From CAJXVY01 sp965657575 (lineage in GTDB: Bacteria > Actinomycetota > Actinomycetes > Actinomycetales > Microbacteriaceae), in the NCBI GenBank assembly GCA_965657575.1, contig CBFHOK010000008.1:1-59746 (forward strand): a DNA stretch of 59,746 nucleotides, written 5' to 3'. Shown piece after piece: positions 1-10,553 of the stretch; the first letter of the stretch is position 1; each line of letters begins with the position of its first letter. A program made the translations under genes and the position numbers. Under the pieces are notes generated by a model. The model was not told where the DNA came from. It saw only the letters and a program-made list of their open reading frames with translations, and did no database searches.

Positions 1-33
1 CAGATAAGCCCTTTGTAACGGGTCTCTTGAGAG

Positions 34-106
34 AGCCACCTAGCGGAATCGAACCGCTGACCTGCTCTTTACGAGGGAGCTGCTCTACCAACTGAGCTAA
101 GGTGGC
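34..106 (-). tRNA. tRNA-Thr (CGT anticodon)
   Basis: Read on the minus strand this folds as a full cloverleaf: acceptor stem GCCACCT with AGGTGGC, D-arm GCTC/GAGC, T-arm AGCGG/CCGCT, and anticodon loop CTCGTAA, giving anticodon CGT for threonine ACG codons. The anticodon stem has one mismatched pair next to the loop (C with A). The discriminator base is U, and CCA is not encoded. It lies downstream of aceB, separated from it by a strong terminator, so it is probably transcribed independently. Confidence 0.93.
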
Positions 107-129
107 GCGGAACAAAGTCTAGCCCAAAC

Positions 130-162
130 AATAACGCCGCCCCTTTTGAGGGCGGCGTTATT
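130..162 (-). terminator. Intrinsic terminator after aceB
   Basis: Perfect 13-bp inverted repeat (AATAACGCCGCCC / GGGCGGCGTTATT) with a 7-nt loop, beginning 9 nt downstream of the aceB stop codon. The stem is GC-rich in the centre with A/T pairs at its base, so it can work on either strand. It probably ends the aceB transcript before the tRNA-Thr gene. Confidence 0.85.
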
Positions 163-171
163 CATTATCTT

Positions 172-1797
172 CTAGGCCTGAATTAGATCCTTCTCACTGG
201 TCTCTTCAACCAAATAGTGACTGTAGGCAGGAAGTGTCAAAAAGGTTGGGTAGTCCTCCTGCATTGCAACATCTCTGAAGATGTTGGTAGCACAGTCGAT
301 TCTGTCCCCATCGGTTCTTGTTAGTCCCTGAACAACAGTCTGGATTTGCTCCTCAACCCATTCACGGGTGATGGTGGTGCCCTCGGTGGTCTTTGCCCCC
401 TGGTGCATCCACTGCCAAATTTGGCTGCGGCTGATCTCTGCGGTTGCAGCATCCTCCATCAAGTTATCCAATGCTGCAGCACCAATACCTCTTAGCCATG
501 CGTCGATGTAACGGATGGCGATACCGATGTTAGAGCGAACTCCCTCTTCGGTGATCTCTCCCCCGGCGCTGCGGATATCGAGCAGGTCCTTGGCGGTAAC
601 CTCAACATCTGGACGCTGACGGTCTAGCTGGTTAGGCCTACCCTGCAACACTGCATCGAACTCTGCTCTCGCAATGTCGATCAAGTCAGGGTGGGCAACC
701 CATGAACCATCGAAGCCGTCGGTTGCCTCACGCTTTTTGTCGTTGGCAACTTTCTCAAGTGCTTTGGCAGTGACATCTGGGTCACGCCTGTTTGGAATGA
801 ATGCACTCATTCCACCAATTGCGTGGGCTCCACGACGGTGACAGGTCTTCACCAGCAATTCTGTGTAGGCGCGCATGAACGGAAGCGTCATCAGAATCTG
901 GTTTCTATCTGGCATCACAAAGCTGGTTCCACGTGTGCGGTAGTTCTTGATGATGCTAAACAGGTAATCCCAACGTCCGGCATTCAATCCAGCGCAGTGA
1001 TCTTTGAGTTCGTAGAGGATCTCATCCATCTCGAATGCTGCCCCGAAGGTTTCAATCAAGATTGTTGCACGAATAGTTCCGTGAGGAATGTCTAGGTATT
1101 CCTCGGTGAATGTGAAGATCTCATCCCAGAGACGTGCCTCTAGGTGGTTTTCTAGCTTGGGGATATAGAAATAGGGTCCCTTGCCGTTTTCAATCAACTG
1201 CTTGGCGTTATGGAAGACATACAAACCGTAATCAACCAGCGAGCCGCTTGTTGCAACCTCTAGACCGTTCTGGTCGCGATACAACAAGTGCTTCTCGACC
1301 ATGTGCAGACCCCTTGGGCGCATAACGATCGTAGGTGTTTCTTCAGCGGTCACCTTGTAGTTCTTGCCCTCAGGAGAGGTGTAATCCAACTGATCACGAA
1401 TTGCGTCATAGAGACTTAGCTGACCGGTGACAACATTGTGCCAGGTTGGGCTGGTTGCGTCTTCTTGATCAGCCAGCCAAACATTGGCTCCTGAGTTCAT
1501 GGCATTAGCGGTCATTTTAGGATCGGTGGGACCGGTGATCTCTATTCGACGATCTTCCAGTCCCGGACCGAATCCTGCAACCTTCCACGAACCATCATTA
1601 CGAATGTGCTCAGTCTCAGGGAGGAACTTTAGATCACGTCCATTGGAGACGTGGTTGCGGACCTCCATGCGGTGCATAAGCCTGTCGTGACGCTTGCCGG
1701 CAAACTTTGCCTGCAGCTGTCCGACGAACTTCAGCGCATCCTCGGTAAGAATTTCTTCGAACCTGGGCTTTAGTGGTCCAACTACTCTGATATCCAT
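172..1797 (-). CDS. aceB: Malate synthase A
   Basis: Condenses glyoxylate with acetyl-CoA to give malate, the second step of the glyoxylate shunt; cytoplasmic. The protein is 541 aa, normal for the A isoform (about 530-550). The family motif with catalytic Arg (MRPRGLH) lies near residue 160, the glyoxylate/Mg-binding stretch (ATILIETF) near 245, and the C-terminal catalytic Asp region (MEDAATAEISR) near 445. It starts at ATG (MDIRVVGPL) behind GGAGAGAAC. It lies 38 nt downstream of aceA on the same strand, so the two are probably cotranscribed, with the divergent ramB as the likely regulator. A terminator follows it directly. No key residue appears to be missing. Confidence 0.97.
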   Translation of the reverse strand: MDIRVVGPLKPRFEEILTEDALKFVGQLQAKFAGKRHDRLMHRMEVRNHVSNGRDLKFLPETEHIRNDGSWKVAGFGPGLEDRRIEITGPTDPKMTANAMNSGANVWLADQEDATSPTWHNVVTGQLSLYDAIRDQLDYTSPEGKNYKVTAEETPTIVMRPRGLHMVEKHLLYRDQNGLEVATSGSLVDYGLYVFHNAKQLIENGKGPYFYIPKLENHLEARLWDEIFTFTEEYLDIPHGTIRATILIETFGAAFEMDEILYELKDHCAGLNAGRWDYLFSIIKNYRTRGTSFVMPDRNQILMTLPFMRAYTELLVKTCHRRGAHAIGGMSAFIPNRRDPDVTAKALEKVANDKKREATDGFDGSWVAHPDLIDIARAEFDAVLQGRPNQLDRQRPDVEVTAKDLLDIRSAGGEITEEGVRSNIGIAIRYIDAWLRGIGAAALDNLMEDAATAEISRSQIWQWMHQGAKTTEGTTITREWVEEQIQTVVQGLTRTDGDRIDCATNIFRDVAMQEDYPTFLTLPAYSHYLVEETSEKDLIQA

Positions 1798-1835
1798 TGT
1801 TCTCTCCTTGATTTGTTGGTCTGAATTCGTAAGTT

Positions 1836-3140
1836 TTAGTGGAACTGCTCTTCTTCGGTTGATCCCGCTAGGGCCAAAGTTGAGCTGTCTGGGTTTAGGG
1901 CTGTCGAGATTGCATCGAAGTAACCGGTACCAACCTCACGCTGGTGCCTGGTTGCTGTGTAGCCGCGTGACTCAGCAGCAAACTCTGCTTCTTGCAAGTC
2001 AACGTATGCACTCATCTGGCGGTCTTTGTAGTCAAGCGCCAATTCATACATTCCGTAGTTGAGGCTGTGGAAACCGGCGAGGGTGATGAACTGGAAGGCG
2101 TATCCCATTGCTGATAGCTCGCGCTGGAACTTGGCAATTTCTGCATCATCCAGGTGACGCTTCCAGTTGAAGCTCGGTGAGCAGTTATAAGCAAGCTTCT
2201 TGCCGGGGAACTCCTTGTGGATGCTCTCAGCAAAGGTGCGAGCTAGCTCCAGATCTGGCTCAGCTGATTCAACCCACAAAAGATCTGCGTACTCTGCGTA
2301 TGCGTGTCCACGAGTCAATACTGGACCGATGCCGTTTTCTACCTCGTAGAAACCTTCCTTGGTGCGCTCACCACGAACAAACTTGGCATCACGCTCATCG
2401 TGATCGCTTGTCAGCAGTGTTGCAGCCAGTGCATCTGTTCTTGCAATGACAATGGTGTCTGTGCCCGCTACGTCGGCTGCCATGCGGGCTGCATTCAGTG
2501 TTCTCACGTGCTGGCTGGTTGGAACCAAAACCTTTCCACCCATGTGTCCACACTTCTTCTCGCTGGCTAGCTGGTCCTCCCAGTGAACTCCAGCAGCACC
2601 CGCCTCGATCATCTGTGACATAAGCTCAAATGCGTTGAGTGGTCCACCAAAGCCGGCTTCAGCATCGGCAACAATGGGAGCCATCCAGTCGCGTTGCAGG
2701 TTTCCCTCTGAGAATTCAATCTGAGCTGCACGCATCAAAGCATTGTTGATTCTGCGAACAACAGCTGGAACGCTGTTGGCTGGGTAGAGACTCTGGTCTG
2801 GGTAGGTCTGACCTGAAAGGTTTGCATCTGCTGCAACCTGCCATCCTGAAAGATAAATGGCTTTCAGCCCTGCTCTAATCTGCTGAACGGCCTGGTTACC
2901 GGTAAGGGCTCCCAAAGCACTGATCCACTCATTTGGGTCATCGTTTCGCTGAATAAGGTCCCAGAGCTTATCTGCACCGCGCTTTGCAAGGGTGCGCTCT
3001 TCACGGACAGGTCCGCGTAGCTTGATTACATCCTCGGCGGTGTAATCTCTTTTGATTCCCGCCCAACGAGGGTTTGAATCCCACTCAGCCTGCAACTCTG
3101 CTGCAGTCTGAATCTGATCTCCGTGTTTGAAGTCTGACAT
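1836..3140 (-). CDS. aceA: Isocitrate lyase
   Basis: Cleaves isocitrate to succinate and glyoxylate, the first step of the glyoxylate shunt, allowing growth on acetate or fatty acids. The 434-aa length is typical of the prokaryotic short form. The catalytic signature KKCGHMGGKVLVPT with its nucleophilic Cys is present near residue 195, preceded by the metal-binding segment VADAEAGFGG near 160. It starts at ATG after AAGGAG. It is first in a probable aceA-aceB operon and is divergent from ramB across a 112-bp intergenic region containing an inverted repeat. The arrangement resembles corynebacterial acetate metabolism, where RamB acts on the glyoxylate genes. Function is very likely; regulation is inferred from position. 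Confidence 0.97.
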   Translation of the reverse strand: MSDFKHGDQIQTAAELQAEWDSNPRWAGIKRDYTAEDVIKLRGPVREERTLAKRGADKLWDLIQRNDDPNEWISALGALTGNQAVQQIRAGLKAIYLSGWQVAADANLSGQTYPDQSLYPANSVPAVVRRINNALMRAAQIEFSEGNLQRDWMAPIVADAEAGFGGPLNAFELMSQMIEAGAAGVHWEDQLASEKKCGHMGGKVLVPTSQHVRTLNAARMAADVAGTDTIVIARTDALAATLLTSDHDERDAKFVRGERTKEGFYEVENGIGPVLTRGHAYAEYADLLWVESAEPDLELARTFAESIHKEFPGKKLAYNCSPSFNWKRHLDDAEIAKFQRELSAMGYAFQFITLAGFHSLNYGMYELALDYKDRQMSAYVDLQEAEFAAESRGYTATRHQREVGTGYFDAISTALNPDSSTLALAGSTEEEQFH

Positions 3141-3205
3141 TTTTACTCCTTAGTGCTTCTGTAGAACTAATCATTTCCGAATAAATTCGAAAAATATCTA
3201 GAAAT

Positions 3206-3233
3206 TTGAGAGAAAAAACGCTATTTTTCTCAA
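3206..3233. promoter_or_regulatory. Imperfect inverted repeat between aceA and ramB (candidate operator)
   Basis: The arms TTGAGAGAAAAA and TATTTTTCTCAA match at 10 of 12 positions around a 4-nt centre. The site is 20 bp before the ramB start and 66 bp before aceA, where an autoregulator could control both. It does not match the corynebacterial RamB consensus as I remember it, so the assignment is only positional. Confidence 0.45.
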
Positions 3234-3252
3234 ATAAGAAAAAAGGGCTGAA

Positions 3253-4710
3253 ATGGACGCTATTTCTCAAGAAACTGAAAATCTCGATGCGCTGATCATT
3301 GGAAAACGCATCAGAGCACTCAGAAACGAAAAGGGTATGAACCTGGACACGCTGGCTGAAATCCTAGGGCGAGCAACCAGCTACGTATCTGGAATAGAAA
3401 CCGGCAAGAAAGATCCGAAGTTAAACGAACTGCAAACAATCGCCAAAGCTCTAGGTGTTGAATTAGATGAGCTGATCAACTCAAGAATTCCAACGGGAAG
3501 AGCAGCCCTAGAAATCGAATTTGAGAAAGCACAAAGAGGGCCGCTTTTCAAAAAGCTGAATTTGCCTGAGCTTCCGATTAGAAAAACTATGACCGATGAG
3601 TCGATCAAGGTAATCCTTGGTCTTCACAACGAACTCCAACGCATGCACTCAGAGCGTGCAGCAACACCAGAGGAGGCAAGGCGAGCGAACACTGACCTCA
3701 GAAAGAAAATGCGAGGCCAGAACAACTACTTTGCAGAGTTAGAAAAACTCGCTGCAGAACTGCATCAAGCCATCGGCCACCGAGGAGGGCCGCTTTCCCA
3801 ACGCCTTTCTGCTGACTTAGCTCACCACCTGGGCTTCAGTCTTCACTATGTATCTGATTTGCCCTACTCAACAAGGTCAGTAACAGATGCCAAAAACATG
3901 CGCATCTATCTGCCAAGAAATACACAAGGTGACCCGCGCTCAGTATTGCTTCAAGCCTTAGCAAGCTTCGCTCTGGGAAACAAAGAGGTCAAAAGCTATG
4001 AGGATTTCCTCCAACAAAGAGTTGAGATTAACTACCTAGCGGGAGCACTGCTGATTGATCAAACCAGTGCTGTGAAATTTATGAAGGATGCAAAGGCAAA
4101 CAGAGAGCTTGCTGTTGAAGACTTGCGAGACACCTATGCGGTTGGTTATGAAACTGCAGCTCATAGATTCACTAACCTTGCAACCGAGCACCTGGGAATC
4201 CCTGTTCACTTTTTGAAAGCCCACTCAACCGGTGCTTTATCAAAAGCCTATGAAAACGACGGGGTGCTGTTTCCAACAGATGCGTTAGGTGCAGTTGAGG
4301 GACAGACAGTGTGTAAACGCTGGAGTGCTAGGCAGGTCTTTGGTCACGAGGATAGATTGACGCCGTTTCACCAATACACTGACAAGCCAAATGGAACCTA
4401 TTGGTGCACCTCAAGAATCGAGTCAAGCCCCAATGGAGATTTCTCTATTTCCGTCGGCACTCCGTTCGAACACGTCAAGTGGTTCAGGGGACGTGAGACT
4501 AAAAGAAGAGGCTTCAGTTCTTGCCCCGATGAGAACTGCTGCAGGATTCCCTCAGCTGAGATGACCAACCGCTGGGCTGGGTTTGCCAAGCCCCAAGCTG
4601 TTGTCAATTCGTCCCTGTTAGCTGCCATGCCCAAAGGACCGGTTCCAGGAGTTGATCAGATAGAGGTGTTTGAGTTTTTGGAAAACCATGCACCGGACAA
4701 CGAGTCCTAA
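3253..4710 (+). CDS. ramB: RamB-like XRE-family regulator of acetate/propionate metabolism
   Basis: Predicted DNA-binding regulator of 485 aa. An XRE/Cro-type helix-turn-helix occupies residues about 15-75 (RIRALRNEKGMNLDTLAEIL, then SYVSGIETGKK). A long middle region of the IrrE/peptidase-like type follows, where HRFTNLATEHLGIP replaces any clear HExxH, so no protease activity is expected. The C-terminal part has the short-chain fatty acyl regulator domain with a cysteine cluster (CPDENCCR near 435). This architecture matches RamB/PrpC-regulator proteins of Actinobacteria, which control aceA/aceB in Corynebacterium glutamicum. It is divergent from aceA, supporting a local target. It starts at ATG behind AAGGG, and its 3' end overlaps the convergent DUF2236 gene by 4 bp. 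Confidence 0.9.
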   Translation: MDAISQETENLDALIIGKRIRALRNEKGMNLDTLAEILGRATSYVSGIETGKKDPKLNELQTIAKALGVELDELINSRIPTGRAALEIEFEKAQRGPLFKKLNLPELPIRKTMTDESIKVILGLHNELQRMHSERAATPEEARRANTDLRKKMRGQNNYFAELEKLAAELHQAIGHRGGPLSQRLSADLAHHLGFSLHYVSDLPYSTRSVTDAKNMRIYLPRNTQGDPRSVLLQALASFALGNKEVKSYEDFLQQRVEINYLAGALLIDQTSAVKFMKDAKANRELAVEDLRDTYAVGYETAAHRFTNLATEHLGIPVHFLKAHSTGALSKAYENDGVLFPTDALGAVEGQTVCKRWSARQVFGHEDRLTPFHQYTDKPNGTYWCTSRIESSPNGDFSISVGTPFEHVKWFRGRETKRRGFSSCPDENCCRIPSAEMTNRWAGFAKPQAVVNSSLLAAMPKGPVPGVDQIEVFEFLENHAPDNES

Positions 4711-5606
4711 ATAACCCCTGCTCGCTTAAGTCGTTCGATGGCTGCGTTTTCAATTGGGCTTTCCGGTCCAATGCCGATCCGCATGCCCTTCAATACCGAT
4801 TTCGTGACCGGCTTTATGACATTCACCGGAACCTGCTTCATGTTCAACAGCTCTGCGTAGTTTGCAGGGAGGGATGTTACCGCAGCTTGAAAAAAGAGAT
4901 TATAAAAAGGCTTCGTTCCAGATGGCAGTGGTGGGTTTTTGATAAAACTAATCACGCTGTCGGTTTTTGCATCTCTACGCAGTTCGGGCCAGAATTCCGA
5001 CATTAGTTGCTCAAGTTCTTGCTCATTCATTGGAACGTCAGTTAGACCAAGTGGTTCAACAGCTTTCGACCACTGCGCGATGTAATTATCCGCTCCCCCT
5101 GGAATCGGTGCCGAAGAATAGAACTGGTGGGTTCTGAGAAAGCTTTCCATAAACGCCACGTGCACCCACATCAACAGATCTCGATCGGCTGCTCTATAAG
5201 ACCTGTTCTCGCCCTGGTTGGTGTCGTATTTCCCCTTGACGCGATCATGCATTCCATTTACCCTGGATGCCTCACCAGCGATGGCATCGTGAGATCCAAA
5301 GGTTGTGACAGTAAGCCAACGAATTGTCCCAGCAAGTCGCCCCAGCGGCTCGTCTTTGTATCTTGAGTGCTGGGCAACACCAGTTAAGCTTCCCGGGTGT
5401 AAGGCCTGCACCAATAAGGCCCTGATGCCGCCAACCAGTGTGGCGAAGTCACGGTGAACAATCCAAGGCGCGTCACTTGGAAGATATAACCCCGGCTGGT
5501 CACCCTCCGCAACAACACCTAGCCATGGGGGGTTCCCATTATCGGAACCAGAGAGTAATTGAACGAATCTTCGACGGAACTCGCGCTGAAAGCCTGTAAC
5601 CGTCAA
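4707..5606 (-). CDS. Oxygenase MpaB-like family protein (DUF2236)
   Basis: A 299-aa protein matching the DUF2236 pattern. It has an N-terminal segment (WIVHRDFATLVGG-RALLVQALHP near residues 47-70), an RxxxTxxxxxxxTFG stretch near 95-105, and the His-containing helix LLMWVHVAFMESF near 145. DUF2236 includes fungal MpaB and bacterial latex-clearing-protein relatives, which are haem or metal oxygenases, but most bacterial members have no known substrate. It converges on ramB with a 4-bp overlap, so the neighbours say little about function. The start ATG (MTVTGFQ) is the furthest upstream credible one; the coding strand shows no strong ribosome-binding site. Family good, reaction unknown. Confidence 0.82.
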   Translation of the reverse strand: MTVTGFQREFRRRFVQLLSGSDNGNPPWLGVVAEGDQPGLYLPSDAPWIVHRDFATLVGGIRALLVQALHPGSLTGVAQHSRYKDEPLGRLAGTIRWLTVTTFGSHDAIAGEASRVNGMHDRVKGKYDTNQGENRSYRAADRDLLMWVHVAFMESFLRTHQFYSSAPIPGGADNYIAQWSKAVEPLGLTDVPMNEQELEQLMSEFWPELRRDAKTDSVISFIKNPPLPSGTKPFYNLFFQAAVTSLPANYAELLNMKQVPVNVIKPVTKSVLKGMRIGIGPESPIENAAIERLKRAGVI

Positions 5607-5648
5607 ATTCTCGCCTAACCTAGAGTTTGGAACTATAAGGAGCTAACA

Positions 5649-6017
5649 ATGTCCGAGCAGGAACTAATCCAGAATTACCTGAAAATGAGGATGCAAATCA
5701 TTATCAGCCAGCTTGCCCCAACGGCACTGTTGGCGTTTGCAGTATTTGCTACCCCAACAATTGCCAGCTATAACGATCCCCTTAGGTTCTCATTTGTGTT
5801 CATCCTGCTAGCTAGTGGCATCTTGGGAGCCCTTGCCCAGTTCACAGCATCCAGAGAAATGACCTCTGTGGCAGCAGATCTAGCAGAGCTAACAAACCCA
5901 TCAAAGACCGCCAAGGGTATCGCCCAGTGGTCACAGCTTTACTGGATCCCGATGTTTGTAACCCCCGCTATTTTCCTAGTGATTTTCATCTCCATAATCG
6001 CAGGCCTAATTAGCTAG
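5649..6017 (+). CDS. Small integral membrane protein of unknown function
   Basis: A 122-aa protein starting at ATG behind a strong ribosome-binding site (AAGGAG, 7 nt upstream). Three hydrophobic segments are visible, at about residues 18-37, 45-63 and 97-120, with an amphipathic charged stretch between the second and third (SREMTSVAADLAELTNP). I do not recognise the family. It is divergent from the DUF2236 gene, with starts only about 42 bp apart, and is followed immediately by a bidirectional terminator shared with tuf. It therefore appears to be a single-gene transcription unit. Confidence 0.75.
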   Translation: MSEQELIQNYLKMRMQIIISQLAPTALLAFAVFATPTIASYNDPLRFSFVFILLASGILGALAQFTASREMTSVAADLAELTNPSKTAKGIAQWSQLYWIPMFVTPAIFLVIFISIIAGLIS

Positions 6018-6027
6018 AAGTTAAAGC

Positions 6028-6056
6028 AAAAACCCCAGGCATTGCCTGGGGTTTTT
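6028..6056. terminator. Bidirectional intrinsic terminator between the small membrane protein gene and tuf
   Basis: Near-perfect palindrome AAAAACCCCAGGCA / TGCCTGGGGTTTTT. The A-rich 5' arm and T-rich 3' arm give a U-tract on both strands. It lies between convergent genes (stop at 6017 on plus, tuf stop at 6069 on minus) and can serve both. Confidence 0.9.
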
Positions 6057-6068
6057 GGGTTTAAGACC

Positions 6069-7259
6069 TTACTGGTTGATCTTGGTAACAGTTCCAGCAC
6101 CTACGGTACGGCCACCTTCACGAATAGCGAAGCGAAGACCTTCCTCCATAGCAATTGGCTGGATCAGCTCAACGGTCATCTCGGTGGTGTCACCGGGCAT
6201 AACCATTTCGGTACCGTCTGGCAGGGTGATAACACCGGTTACGTCAGTGGTACGGAAGTAGAACTGTGGACGGTAGTTTGAGTAGAACGGGTTGTGACGT
6301 CCACCCTCGTCCTTGCCCAAGATATATACGTTGGCGTCAAAGTTGGTGTGAGGGGTGATTGAGCCAGGCTTGCAAACAACCTGTCCACGCTCAACGTCTT
6401 CACGCTTGGTTCCACGTAGCAATAGACCTACGTTCTCGCCGGCCTCTGCATAGTCCAGAAGCTTACGGAACATCTCGATACCGGTAACGGTGGTCTTCTG
6501 CTTGTCGCGAATACCAACGATCTCGACCTCGTCGTTTACGTTTACCTGTCCACGCTCGACCTTACCGGTGATAACTGTTCCACGACCGGTGATGGTGAAT
6601 ACGTCCTCAACAGGCATTAGGAATGGCTTGTCGGTGTCACGAACTGGCTCTGGAATGTTTGCATCACATGCCTTCATCAGGTCTAGAACCTTCTGGCCCC
6701 ACTCTGCGTCACCTTCGAGTGCCTTCAGGGCACTTACCTGGATAACAGGAGCGTCATCGCCTGGGAACTCGTACTTGCTTAGAAGTTCGCGAACCTCAAC
6801 CTCTACAAGCTCCAAAATTTCTGCATCGTCGACCATGTCTGATTTGTTCAGGGCAACAACGATGTATGGAACGCCAACCTGACGAGCAAGAAGCACGTGC
6901 TCCTTGGTCTGAGGCATAGGACCATCGGTAGCAGCAACAACCAGGATTGAACCATCCATCTGTGCGGCACCGGTGATCATGTTCTTGATGTAGTCGGCGT
7001 GACCTGGAGCGTCTACGTGTGCGTAGTGACGCTCGTCGGTCTGGTACTCCACGTGGGAGATGTTGATCGTAATACCGCGCTGCTTCTCCTCAGGGGAGTT
7101 GTCAATCGCGTCGAAAGCATAGCTGTCGTTTAGATCGGGGAACTGGTCGTGCAGTACCTTTGTAATTGCCGCAGTCAGAGTGGTCTTACCGTGGTCTACG
7201 TGACCGATGGTACCGATGTTGACGTGCGGCTTTGTGCGCTCGAATTTCGCCTTAGCCAT
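6069..7259 (-). CDS. tuf: Translation elongation factor Tu
   Basis: GTPase that delivers aminoacyl-tRNA to the ribosome. The 396-aa length is normal for Actinobacteria. The P-loop GHVDHGKTT lies at about residues 19-27, switch II DAPGHADY at about 81-88, and the guanine-recognition NKSD near 138. Domains 2 and 3 follow intact. It starts at ATG behind GGAGGACCCCT. It is last in the str-type cluster rpsL-rpsG-fusA-tuf on the minus strand. A small hairpin lies in the 105-bp fusA-tuf gap, and a strong terminator follows. Confidence 0.99.
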   Translation of the reverse strand: MAKAKFERTKPHVNIGTIGHVDHGKTTLTAAITKVLHDQFPDLNDSYAFDAIDNSPEEKQRGITINISHVEYQTDERHYAHVDAPGHADYIKNMITGAAQMDGSILVVAATDGPMPQTKEHVLLARQVGVPYIVVALNKSDMVDDAEILELVEVEVRELLSKYEFPGDDAPVIQVSALKALEGDAEWGQKVLDLMKACDANIPEPVRDTDKPFLMPVEDVFTITGRGTVITGKVERGQVNVNDEVEIVGIRDKQKTTVTGIEMFRKLLDYAEAGENVGLLLRGTKREDVERGQVVCKPGSITPHTNFDANVYILGKDEGGRHNPFYSNYRPQFYFRTTDVTGVITLPDGTEMVMPGDTTEMTVELIQPIAMEEGLRFAIREGGRTVGAGTVTKINQ

Positions 7260-7290
7260 AGGGGTCCTCCTCAGGATCCGTTGTAAATCA

Positions 7291-7308
7291 TCGGTCTTGG
7301 CGGACCGA
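7291..7308 (-). promoter_or_regulatory. Small hairpin in the fusA-tuf intergenic region
   Basis: TCGGTC-TTGGCG-GACCGA forms a 6-bp GC-rich stem with a 6-nt loop, about 32 nt upstream of the tuf start. It has no U-tract. It could be a processing or attenuation element that lets tuf be expressed differently from fusA. This is structure only; the function is a guess. Confidence 0.3.
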
Positions 7309-7364
7309 CTCTGATTTGGGTTTACAGAATTTCTATCTTAGTGGTTCCTAGTCCCATAAAGGTC

Positions 7365-9467
<2,103 letters not shown>

Positions 9468-9527
9468 TATGTCCTCCGGTTGTCTAGGGAATGAAAAACA
9501 CTCCGCGGGTAGCGGAGTGGGTTGCTG

Positions 9528-9998
9528 TTACCAGCGGTAGTGGGCAAATGCCTTGTTGGCCTCTGCCATTTTGTGGGTGTCCTCACGACGCTTGACGGCT
9601 GCGCCAAGCCCGTTGGAGGCATCCAAAATCTCGTTCATCAATCGCTGAGTCATTGTCTTCTCGCGACGGTCCTGAGCGTATTTCACCAACCAGCGCATAG
9701 CCAGGGTGTTAGCTCTGTGGCTTTTCACTTCAACTGGCACCTGGTAGGTACTACCACCAACACGGCGAGATTTAACCTCAACGGTTGGACGTACGTTATC
9801 CAAAGCTTTTTTCAGAAGGGTTACTGGCTCTTCGCCGGTCTTGGCGTGAGTTCCTTCCAAAGCTGCATAAACAATGCTCTCTGCAAGCGATTTCTTTCCA
9901 TCCTGCAAAACTTTATTGATTAGCTGCGAAACAACAGGTGATCCATATACCGGGTCCTGAACAACTGGTCTTTTGGCTATTGGGCCTTTACGTGGCAT
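9528..9998 (-). CDS. rpsG: 30S ribosomal protein S7
   Basis: Primary 16S rRNA-binding protein that organises the 3' domain of the small subunit head. At 156 aa it has the standard bacterial length, and it has the typical N-terminus (MPRKGPIAKR) and the conserved RRVGGSTYQVPVEV stretch around residues 78-91. It starts 7 nt after the rpsL stop codon, consistent with translational coupling. Nothing unusual was seen. Confidence 0.99.
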   Translation of the reverse strand: MPRKGPIAKRPVVQDPVYGSPVVSQLINKVLQDGKKSLAESIVYAALEGTHAKTGEEPVTLLKKALDNVRPTVEVKSRRVGGSTYQVPVEVKSHRANTLAMRWLVKYAQDRREKTMTQRLMNEILDASNGLGAAVKRREDTHKMAEANKAFAHYRW

Positions 9999-10005
9999 TT
10001 ATCTA

Positions 10006-10374
10006 CTAACCCTTCTTAGCGCCATAGCGGGAACGGGCCTGGGCGCGACCTTTGACTGCCTGAGTGTCCAATGCACCACGGACGATCTTGTAACGAACAC
10101 CGGGAAGGTCCTTTACACGTCCTCCACGAACCAGCACCATGCTGTGCTCCTGTAGGTTGTGTCCCTCACCTGGGATGTATGCGGTTACTTCGGTTCCGTT
10201 TGAAAGCTTCACACGAGCAACCTTACGCAAAGCACTGTTTGGCTTTTTAGGTGTGGTTGTGTAAACACGTGTGCAAACTCCACGCTGCTGTGGGCTACCC
10301 TTCAGCGCAGGGGTCTTTTTCAAACCAGGCTTAGACTGGCGACCCTTTCGCACCAACTGCTGAATTGTTGGCAA
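10006..10374 (-). CDS. rpsL: 30S ribosomal protein S12
   Basis: Decoding-centre ribosomal protein, 122 aa. The Lys of TTTPKKPNSALRK (position 43 in E. coli numbering) and the Lys of GGRVKDLPG (position 88) are both wild type, so no classical streptomycin-resistance change is seen. The start codon is TTG, read here because the conserved N-terminus MPTIQQLVRKG begins there and AAGGAG lies 6 nt upstream. It is first gene of the rpsL-rpsG-fusA-tuf unit, with a 179-bp upstream gap separating it from rpoC. Confidence 0.98.
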   Translation of the reverse strand: MPTIQQLVRKGRQSKPGLKKTPALKGSPQQRGVCTRVYTTTPKKPNSALRKVARVKLSNGTEVTAYIPGEGHNLQEHSMVLVRGGRVKDLPGVRYKIVRGALDTQAVKGRAQARSRYGAKKG

Positions 10375-10509
10375 TCAACACTCCTTGTTCCCGACACAGC
10401 CAACTGACTGCGTCCAATGATTATTTATCTTGGGCGATACGCTCAAGTTACTTTGCTTGCGCAAACCTACAAAAGCATACCTGCTCGCTCTCACCTCGGT
10501 CAAGCGGAT

Positions 10510-10553
10510 TTTTTAGCCTCGGAGAGTGACTAAACAAACTCCGAGGCTAAAAA
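10510..10553. other. Perfect 15-bp inverted repeat directly after the rpoC stop
   Basis: The arms TTTTTAGCCTCGGAG and CTCCGAGGCTAAAAA surround a 14-nt loop, starting at the base after the rpoC stop codon. On the rpoC strand the A/T base of the stem is in the wrong orientation for a classic U-tract terminator (T run before, A run after). It may be a U-tract-less terminator or an RNA-processing or stability element at the rpoC/rpsL boundary. Confidence 0.6.

Noticed and set aside
823..1690. Plus-strand ORFs inside aceB and similar antisense ORFs inside tuf, fusA, rpoC and rpoB
   Set aside because: They are shadows of strongly conserved genes, lack ribosome-binding sites and have no recognisable domains.
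4036..4224. Active IrrE-type metalloprotease in the RamB middle region
   Set aside because: The region has the fold-like pattern but no HExxH motif could be found.
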